Below are positions 54,085-62,235 of a stretch of 62,235 nucleotides of DNA, in pieces. The notes beneath the pieces are model-generated. The model searched no databases. It saw only the letters and a list, made by a program, of their open reading frames with translations, and was not told the DNA's origin. Source of the stretch: Halocaridina rubra (Eukaryota; Arthropoda; Malacostraca; Decapoda; Atyidae); NCBI GenBank assembly GCA_037179515.1, contig JAXCGZ010013708.1:1-62235 (forward strand). The letters are read 5' to 3'. The stretch's first letter is position 1. Every line of letters begins with the position of its first letter. Position numbers and translations under genes: made by a program.

Positions 54085-54460
54085 CCCAACTGGTTGGTCA
54101 GGGCATACCTCTCGCATTGGTTCGAGAACATCCCACACTTTGGTTAGGGCATACCCCTTGGTTGGGTAGGACATGCCCTTCACTTTGGTTAGGGCATATC
54201 TCTCGCTTTGTTTAGAGCACACCCCTTGCTTTGGTTAGAGCATACCCCATGCTTGAGTAGTACATACCCCTCGCTTTGGTTAAGGCACATCCCTCGCTTT
54301 GGTTAGGGCACATTCCTTGCTTTGGTTAGGGCATACCCTTTGCTTTGGTTAGGGCATATCTCTCACTTTGGTTAAGGCATACCCTCACTTTGGTTAGGGC
54401 ATATCTCTCGCTTCGGGTAGGGAATACTCCTCGCTTCGGTTAGGGCATGCCCCTCGATTT
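54085..54460 (+). repeat. 23-bp minisatellite
   Basis: About 16 diverged units of GCTTTGGTTAGGGCATACCC plus three bases. The central units (54270-54400) are exactly 23 bp. Unrelated in sequence to the 23-bp donor repeat at 43537. Confidence 0.9.
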
Positions 54461-54899
54461 TCCATCCTGGCAGTGTAGACATCTGAGCGTGCATTTTTTT
54501 GTCACGAGGATGAATTTGAGAAAGCAAGCAATGATTATGCAATTAGTTTATCGAGATGAAAGCATGAGTAGAAGATGAGACATTGAAAAGATAAAAGTCG
54601 TAAGTACAGATTATAATGCCTACTTCATCCGTGTGCGGTCAGTGGTTGTATTTTTATCTTATCTGAGTAGTGCCACACAATCAGGTTAACAGCTGATTTC
54701 GTCTCATCACTGGTTATCTGCCTATTTTCAAGGACACGTCAGTTAGCCTCGTGGCTGGTAATATATGTTGCTATGTAATATATAGTTTATGTACATGTGT
54801 ATTTGTGTGTCTCTGGCCCTTCGTTTTCACTTTCGTTGGGATGATTTTTGTGTTTCTAATCTTTTGACATTATTTTGATTTTTTTTTTTTTTTTTTTAG

Positions 54900-54965
54900 T
54901 TTGAGTTACCACAGATTTGCAGATTTGGTTTGGTCTAGCTCAGATTTGCAGATTTGGTTTGTCAG
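54900..54965 (+). repeat. Outlying units of the 29-bp minisatellite
   Basis: Two copies of CAGATTTGCAGATTTGGTTT, 2.2 kb from the main array at 57120. Confidence 0.8.
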
Positions 54966-54984
54966 GGTTAGATTAGTATCTTGC

Positions 54985-55790
54985 CACTGTAGTGCAGTGC
55001 TTAGAGTACTTGACTCGAGAAATTATAAGACAGTGTTTGAGGCCACTGCGAGGCATTATGAAAGGTGTTCAGCCTTAATTTCCCTTATATCTCCAACCTG
55101 TCTGTGCCCTCCTCCATTCAATTGGGGTTTAATAATAGAACATAATAGTATTTATTGTTTGCCTTTCATTTCCTCTTAATATAAATATATACCTGTATTT
55201 ATTTTTTCTTACGTCACCACAATTAGTGTTGAGGAATAGGAAGAACTCCATGCCAAACTGTTTGAAGCTTTTTGTATAGTAGTTTTCAAGGGGTTAACCT
55301 AACCTAAAATAGCAACTTACTAGGGATTTAACTTTGCTTTTGACACTTAATTTTTCTTTTTCTTTTCTTAAACAGGTGAGTCTCGTTTGATGGCATTATT
55401 GGTCCAATAGTTTTTGGTTGGTGAGTACAAGACAATATGAATGAGACAACAAAATAATGCTTCTGTCTTACTGATTTAAAGGACAAATGAGGAAAGTATA
55501 TTTATGTAGTGTATGATTTTATCATTTTGAAGGAGCAAAGATGTGAGTGGATCTTTTGGAAACTAGGAATTTTCTTTAAATCATCCACCCCACTCATGAG
55601 GGATTACAACTATGTTTTTTTTAATTACTTTTATAGTCATGGGACCATGGTAGTGCAGTGGTTAGAGCACTCTACTCAAGAAATGACAGCCACTTATTTG
55701 AGCTCATTGCTGGCATTTGGAAGGACATCCAGCTCGTATTTCTCAGTCTATGTCCACCCCTATTCAAATGGAGATTAATAGTGACAATTA
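54985..55790 (+). repeat. Two SINE2 copies
   Basis: 54985-55135 (GTAGTGCAGTGCTTAGAGTA head) and 55637-55790 (GTAGTGCAGTGGTTAGAGCA, GGAGATTAATAGTGAC). The 500 bp between contains no gene but does hold the splice-like site at 55375. Confidence 0.8.
55352..55381 (+). other. Candidate recursive splice site
   Basis: A pyrimidine tract TTTTTCTTTTTCTTTTCTT is followed by AAACAG and at once GTGAGT (junction 55375/55376): a strong acceptor and a strong donor with no exon between. Lies 5.4 kb into the putative long intron of the gene starting at 49604, same strand. Confidence 0.4.
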
Positions 55791-55861
55791 ACTACAAACA
55801 ATAGCAATAACTACAGTATTGGAGTAATTTAAGTGTTACATATATTTCTGGTCTTCTATTG

Positions 55862-56163
55862 AAAGGACATTCCCCAACTTACGATTGAGTTAGGTCCCAG
55901 AAGTCCGTTCGTAAGCACAATTGTTCTTAAGTTGTAGTTAGGTAAAAAAAGTACTGTACGGTACATGCATATGCATTACTTAGTCTAAAGACAGGTAGCT
56001 ACTACATAAAACATAGTATACAATCTCAAGGAATTTTAATACAGAAATAATGATAATACAGTACTGTAATACATACATTAACACACAGGTAGATAATGGG
56101 TAGGTTTTTGTTCGTATCTGTGAATGTTCGTAACTCGGTCTTTTGTAAGTAGGGGAGCCTCTG
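55862..56163. mobile_element. Tigger/mariner-type MITE
   Basis: Left AAGGACATTCCCCAACTTAC and right (reverse complement) CAGAGGCTCCCCTACTTACA are inverted; TA follows the right end. Interior has paired TCCGTTCGTAAG / CGTAACTCGGTC blocks. About 300 bp, no ORF. Confidence 0.6.
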
Positions 56164-57119
56164 TACAGTTGAACTGCTCTCCCACTGCACTTTAAACTGC
56201 AAATTCTGACTTCATCGTGGAGATCTATAGAACTGAGAGCACAGGAAAGAAACGGCGGTGGAACTTCAACGATGGCCTTTGAATCACACGGAGTTCGAGG
56301 CAATGATGATAATGATGACCATTTACATTGATACTGGGATTTTAAGAGCAAAAAAAGTTACATATAAGGTTTCTGGAGGTATTATGATTTTCTTCTTCTT
56401 TGTGAACATTGTCAAGATTATGCTCTCGGTAGAGTGCTTGGATCTTGTAAAAAAAAGATTACATTTTTGGTGGGATTATTTATATTTACAAGGCAAGACA
56501 CCTTACCTTACTCAGCCTAACCTAACCTAACCTTTTAACAGGTTTTTTTAACTACTCGTCTTCACTAGATCGGAGAGTTTTATTGCTTAATAGTGTATAA
56601 AAGAAGTGGACGTTTTTTATATGTTTTTCTAGTTGTCTAATTTTCTAGTTTTCCTTCTATTGGCAGGATGTCTCTCGCTAGGAAAATTTAAAAGACCTGT
56701 CAAAACCTGACCTTTTTAGGGATTTATATAATGACCTGATTATGACCTCTCATTCCCACTTGATTCTTGAAGTGACAGATCCGCATTTGAGCCCATCACG
56801 AGGATTAGGATGAGCATCCAACCTAATCCCCCTGCTCCAACAAGTCTTTGTCCACCCTCGAATGGCATTAATATTGACAATATGACACACTTTTGCGCTA
56901 TACTGTACAGGGTGACGTAGACATAAACCCAATATCTTTTGAGGTTTAATCAATATCCCAGAATTAGAATTAACAAGAATGAGTTAGAATTAAGCAGAAT
57001 TACACGAAATACTATGTTGTATGCATTACGTCTTATGTTTGGAACTGTTAAGTAAATAGTCTAAAAAAATGTTAGAAAAGAGGTAACAAAGACCAATTTT
57101 GATTTCCCAAACATAGGTT
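56164..57119. other. Intergenic or intronic DNA with a SINE2 remnant
   Basis: SINE2-like 56755-56880. The stretch 56230-56370 has balanced composition, an upstream CACAG and an open frame (ELQRWPLNHTEF), but no good donor, so it is not called an exon. Confidence 0.4.
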
Positions 57120-57333
57120 GTATTTTCTCTGGTCTATTGCAGATTTGGTTTGGCCTGCCACAGTTTTAAATGTTTGGTTTGGCCAGCCACAGGTTTACAT
57201 ATTTGGTTTGGTATGTCAGATTTGCAGATTTGGTTTGGTCTAACTCAGATATGCAGATTTTTTTTTATTGCGACGCCAGGACGAGGCAGAAAAAATAAAT
57301 AAATAAAACTGAGATGGAGAGTTGATATGTTTG

Positions 57334-57417
<84 letters not shown>

Positions 57418-58040
57418 TCTAAAACTATTTCCTAATTTGGTTTAGTTTACATAGATTTGCTGATATTGTTTGGCCTGCCTCAAATTCGTAGATTTGGTTT
57501 TGTTTTCCTCAGACTTGCAGATTTGGTTTGGTCTGCCTCAGACTTGCAGATTTGGTTTGATCTGCCTCAGACTTGCAGATTTGGTTTGGTCTGCCTCAGA
57601 CTTGCAGATTTGGTTTGATCTGCCTCAGACTTGCAGATTTGGTTTGGTCTGCCTCAGACTTGCAGATTTGGTTTGGTCTGCCTCAGACTTGCAGATTTGG
57701 TTTGGTCTGCCTCAGACTTGCAGATTTGGTTTGATCTGCATAAGACTTGCGGATTTGGTTTGGTCTACTTCATATTTGCAGATTTCGTTTGGCCTACCTC
57801 AGATATGCAGATTTCGTTTGGCCTACCTCAGATATGCAGATTTGGTTTGGCCTACCTCAGATTTGCAGATTTGGTTTGCTACCTCAAATTTGCAGATTTG
57901 GTTTGCTACCTCAGATTTGCAGATTTGGTTTAGTTTAGCACAGATTTGCAGATTTGGTTTGGTCTTCACCAGACATGCTTATTTGGTTTGGTCTAACTCA
58001 GACATACTGATTTGGTTTTATCTCACCCAGGTTTGGCATC
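57120..58040 (+). repeat. 29-bp minisatellite (main array), interrupted by (CA)n
   Basis: Unit GACTTGCAGATTTGGTTTGG plus TCTGCCTCA. About four diverged units at 57120-57255 and about 21 at 57425-58040; (CA)n at 57337-57411 sits between. Because 29 is not a multiple of three, each frame cycles through three peptides. Confidence 0.92.
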
Positions 58041-58116
58041 AGTTTGCCAAACTCTGTCAAACTTTGTCAAATTAATAAAGTGGAAGGGTAGTGCCTGCAG
58101 CTGTATTTAGTCATTG

Positions 58117-58117
<1 letters not shown>

Positions 58118-58182
<65 letters not shown>

Positions 58183-58260
58183 GAGGAAGGTTATAAGTCC
58201 ACTCCAATACTCCCTTTGTGTCGTAAAAGCCAACTAGAATAATAATAATAATAATAATAT
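58118..58260. repeat. (TTA)n, unique 70 bp, (AAT)n
   Basis: TTA 58118-58182, then family E-like CCACTCCAATACTCCC, then AAT 58240-58258. Confidence 0.85.
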
Positions 58261-58379
58261 TTCCATTTTCCACACTTTATGCATTGGTTATTCTGTACAA
58301 AAATATATGCAACAGAATACACCCAATTTTTATGAAGCTACTATATAAGTACAATATACAGTATACTGTTGCTAGAAAT

Positions 58380-58680
58380 AGCAGCCCAGTGCCGGTCCCA
58401 AGCCCGGAAAAATGGGGAGGGTTGGCGTCAGGAAGGGCATCCGGCTGTAAAACCCTTTTGCCAAAACCCATGGATAGCAGTCATACAGTATACTGAATCA
58501 GTATGTACTGTGTAAGTGTATACAGTAAGTATTTTGACATATGGAAGGAAAAAAACCCTGAGATTCAGAAGTCCGATTCCGCCACGGGGCCTTAGGGAGG
58601 GCAGACAACCTTAATCCCCTTATAGCTCCAATCTGTGTCCACCCCCATTTGAATGGGGACCAGTTGTGACATACAAAACT
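58380..58680. repeat. SINE2-related fragments
   Basis: GTCAGGAAGGGCATCCGGCT at 58428 and a 3' half at 58575-58680 (CCACCCCCATTTGAATGGGG). No gene. Confidence 0.6.
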
Positions 58681-58971
58681 GCAAAAAAAAAATCTTATGG
58701 AATAGGTCAGACGGGATAAATGGCAAGGAAGCTTATCATGGGACTCTGTTGCTTCCTTTATTTCGCTCGTGTCCCCCCTGCTGTGGAGTAGATGTCATAG
58801 TGCTTCAAAATAAAAGTACAGAACTGTATTAGTTGTGTAACATTTTGCAAGAGGGTTAACCGTGATTGCTTGGGACGGAACCGAAACGTGAGAGAGAGAG
58901 AGGGGAAACCAACAATGACCGTGGCTTAAGGATCTGAGAGAGAAAATTAACAATGACTGTGGCTAAAGGAT

Positions 58972-58975
<4 letters not shown>

Positions 58976-59006
<31 letters not shown>

Positions 59007-59226
59007 ACTACGCCGTACGCACGTGGTCTTTACTCGCAAAGCTTCTCTCCCTCCCTCCCTCCCACCTTTTTCTTTCTCCCTTATACGCTCTCCCTCACCC
59101 TTCCACACAGACTATCTCCCTCCCTCCTTCCCCCCCATTTTTCTTTCTCGACATTTCCTTCATCAAACGGTCATTGACCCCACAGGGAAAAGAGAGGTGA
59201 AGATGGCCAGGCTAGGATATGCAAAC

Positions 59227-59272
<46 letters not shown>

Positions 59273-59350
59273 CATTTCCTTCATCAAACGGTCATTGACC
59301 CCACAGGGAAAAGAGAGGTGAAGATGGCCAGGCTAGGATATGCAAACTTT

Positions 59351-59388
<38 letters not shown>

Positions 59389-59403
59389 GAGAGAGAGAGA
59401 GAG
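58976..59403. repeat. (GA)n tracts and a 121-bp direct duplication
   Basis: ACATTTCCTTCATCAAACGG through GCTAGGATATGCAAACTTTG and the following (GA)n occurs at 59151 and 59272, almost identical. GA tracts: 58976-59001, 59229-59266, 59350-59403. Confidence 0.95.
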
Positions 59404-59495
59404 TCATCACTTCATATTAATAATGTTTCTTTTTTTTTGGTCTGTTCCTCATTCTATAAAATTTGTTAACTATTTTTAAAATTCTTTAACAACAC

Positions 59496-59899
<404 letters not shown>

Positions 59900-59994
59900 C
59901 CTCCCATGAAGAGTCAAGGTTTTTGCTTTGCTTCATCCACTCCCTTAAGAGGGGGGATTGGGGCTCTTGTATATAGTAGTAGTAGTAGTAGTAG

Positions 59995-60447
<453 letters not shown>

Positions 60448-60499
60448 CTGTGTGTGTGTGTGAACGTATCGTAGATGTTGTTAGTGTGTATTCACAACT

Positions 60500-60503
<4 letters not shown>

Positions 60504-60584
<81 letters not shown>
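60504..60584. repeat. (TC)n microsatellite
   Basis: About 40 units with one slip near 60547. Confidence 0.97.
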
Positions 60585-60588
<4 letters not shown>

Positions 60589-60948
60589 CATTTCTCCTTA
60601 CGCATCAGTATGTAACCTTGATGGCGTTATACAACTACACGCGCCTTGCACAGACAGTAGACTCTATTTTGGGTATATAATTGAATATTATATCAAGCTT
60701 ACTTTATTTTGTAATTTAAATTTAAATTCATTTAATTTTAAATTTTGCCGAACCTAACCCAGCCTAACTTAACCTCTGTATGCTAATAGAATCAATATCC
60801 ATATGTAGATATTTATAAAGAAAATAATTTTATGTATTTTTATGAATATCATTATTACTTTTTATGATAAGTATATTTATATAATTTATTTTTATTTGTT
60901 TATGCAATTCTTTATTTATGACTGTAGGTTGTTGTCTCTGAATCTAGT

Positions 60949-60951
<3 letters not shown>
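60585..60951. other. AT-rich DNA, no gene seen
   Basis: About 370 bp. CCTAACCCAGCCTAACTTAA near 60752 is a short diverged tandem. Confidence 0.4.

Positions 60952-61021
<70 letters not shown>
60952..61021. repeat. (AG)n microsatellite
   Basis: Pure, 35 units. Confidence 0.98.
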
Positions 61022-61026
<5 letters not shown>

Positions 61027-61185
61027 TATCAGATAATCGACTGCATGCATTACTTCAAGCCTAACGCGCCCAGTTTTGAACCAATAATAAAGTAAAAAGT
61101 TTTCAATTAATAGCGAAGCAGTTAAAGAAAATAAGTTAATTATAACCTTGACTTATAATTATATCTTGCTTTGCAGTTATGCCTT

Positions 61186-61482
61186 GTAGTAGGTTGACTC
61201 ATGGCATCAACCGCCCGTTGCGATACTACAGCTGAAGGGTCTTGTGTTTATAAGTAAGACTGTCCAGGACAGTTCAGTGTTAAGTCTTCCTTCAGTTACG
61301 GTTCTCTTTCTATACTTACATCAACACCGAATATTCTTGGATATTTGTTTCACATGTCTTATTATCCCTTCACATCTGACAAGTCGCTATACTCCCCATC
61401 TGTTTCTTTCTATATTTTCTTCGTGCCCAGGCCCAGTGAGGGTAGATCTATTTTTTTTTTTTTTGTGGTCCGTCCTTGTGTC

Positions 61483-61484
<2 letters not shown>
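61186..61484 (+). repeat. Retroposon-like repeat, family D, near-full copy
   Basis: GTAGTAGGTTGACTCATGGC, CCGCCCGTTGCGATACTACA, CTGTCCAGGACAGTTC, end TCCGTCCTTGTGTCACAA followed by (TA)n. Same order and extent as 33021-33327. Confidence 0.85.

Positions 61485-61568
<84 letters not shown>
61485..61568. repeat. (TA)n microsatellite
   Basis: Pure tract between family D and SINE1. Confidence 0.97.
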
Positions 61569-61574
<6 letters not shown>

Positions 61575-61577
61575 TGT

Positions 61578-61763
61578 TCCGGTTTTACGTCATGGAGTCC
61601 CTTTTCAACCAAGGGCTAGGACGGTTGCCTTCTTGCGGAGTACTTGTTTTAGCAGATGTAATCATTACCCTGAGTGCATGCCCTTGCTAACCTCAGACCG
61701 TGACGGGGCGCGAACCCTCGACCTGACGCCTCAGAGTCGCGGATGCTACTGCTTGAGCCACGG

Positions 61764-61766
<3 letters not shown>
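61578..61766 (-). repeat. tRNA-derived SINE1 copy
   Basis: CCGGTTTTACGTCATGGAGT (3' end, reverse), CTCAGACCGTGACGGGGCGC, CTTGAGCCACGGTGA (head). Very similar to the 4030 copy; (TA)n at both ends. Confidence 0.9.

Positions 61767-61845
<79 letters not shown>
61767..61845. repeat. (TA)n microsatellite
   Basis: Pure tract at the 5' side of the SINE1 copy. Confidence 0.97.
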
Positions 61846-61848
<3 letters not shown>

Positions 61849-62096
61849 GAGGCAATGAAGATTTTACAATGCAGAGCGTAAAGGGGTGAATGGGAAGGAG
61901 TGTGTGCGTTCTGTTCCTCTGTCTTCTCCCTTTCTACTCCCTCCGTTTTCTTCTCCCTTCCCACTCTCTCCGCATTCACTCCCTCCCTTCCAGCTCCCTC
62001 CGCATTCCCTCCCTCCTCCACCCCTCCATGTACTCTATGCACACTATTGATTTAAAAGGTGATTGCGAGAGAGGCGAATCTAAAGGTGGTCATAAG

Positions 62097-62235
62097 TGTG
62101 TGTGTGTGTGTGTGTGTGTGTCTGTGTGCGCATTTACCTAATTGTGCTGCCGGGATAGAGCCTTGTGCTCGTAATTTCCCGTCTTCTGGAAGGTTTCATT
62201 TTTTACCAATACTAATATCTGTAAAACTAAATATC
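62097..62235 (-). mobile_element. (GT)n and the 3' end of a LINE related to family A, cut by window end
   Basis: (GT)n 62097-62121, then TTACCTAATTGTGCTGCCGG and TCGTAATTTCCCGTCTTCTG, which match the 3' UTR of family A copies at 19400 and 22100 with about 20% difference. The element continues past the window. Confidence 0.75.

Noticed and set aside
54085..54460. Telomere-like or subtelomeric repeat
   Set aside because: TTAGG-type motif occurs once per 23-bp unit, not in tandem.
56230..56370. Coding exon on the plus strand
   Set aside because: An open frame and upstream CACAG are present, but no acceptable donor, no recognisable motif, and the region adjoins a MITE.
57470..58075. 201-residue ORF with repeated DLVWSASDLQIWF-type peptides
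   Set aside because: Produced by a 29-bp minisatellite lacking stops; the peptide cycles through three registers, unlike a selected protein repeat.

Overview
This window looks like repeat-saturated nuclear DNA of an arthropod, most likely a malacostracan (decapod-type) crustacean. That is an inference from its character: very long (TA)n, (TC)n and (TTA)n microsatellites, CR1/L2-group LINEs, tRNA-like SINEs, pogo/Tigger-like and piggyBac-like DNA elements, and intron-containing genes. No prokaryotic gene organisation, rRNA gene, CRISPR array or phage feature was seen. No species can be named from sequence alone.

Layout. 1-2396: a LINE (family A) on the minus strand, cut by the window edge. 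2400-5510: short tandem repeats, two pogo-like DNA-transposon remnants, a tRNA-like SINE and (TA)n tracts. 5510-8780: AT-rich DNA with a small terminal-inverted-repeat (TIR) element and a SINE. 8783-18859: a CR1-like LINE (family B, minus strand) whose ORF2 is split by an L2-like LINE (family C, plus strand), and whose 5' end carries a 900-bp tandem array of ORF1 sequence. 19391-23277: two more family A copies joined head to tail. 24500-25260: a decayed LINE fragment. 27562-29166: an apparently intronless gene for a protein with a zinc-ribbon-like motif at each end and an internal repeat. 29430-32014: a decayed Tigger-like transposon inserted just after that gene's poly(A) signal. 34090-34412: a short internal-deletion derivative of the same transposon.

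38330-47068: the best-supported host gene, on the minus strand. Six coding exons, all separated by phase-0 introns, encode a 346-aa coiled-coil protein that I assign tentatively to the TEX9 family. A full match to the RFX X-box consensus lies about 130 bp upstream of its start codon, which fits a ciliary or centriolar gene. One splice donor of this gene sits inside a 23-bp minisatellite that repeats the donor sequence. Its introns hold SINEs and three piggyBac-like MITEs.

49604-49947: a probable first coding exon, plus strand, of an unrecognised glycine-rich protein, divergent from the TEX9-like gene. A back-to-back acceptor/donor near 55375 could be a recursive splice site in its long intron. 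The remainder to 62235 is mostly SINEs, minisatellites (23-bp and 29-bp units) and microsatellites, ending in the 3' end of a family A-related LINE.

The general theme is nested mobile elements. Several microsatellites appear to start at, or to receive, retroposon and transposon ends: (TA)n tracts flank the D repeat, SINE1 and pogo-like elements; TTAA in SINE2 tails hosts piggyBac-like MITEs; (TTA)n follows LINE C; and (GT)n abuts a family A end.
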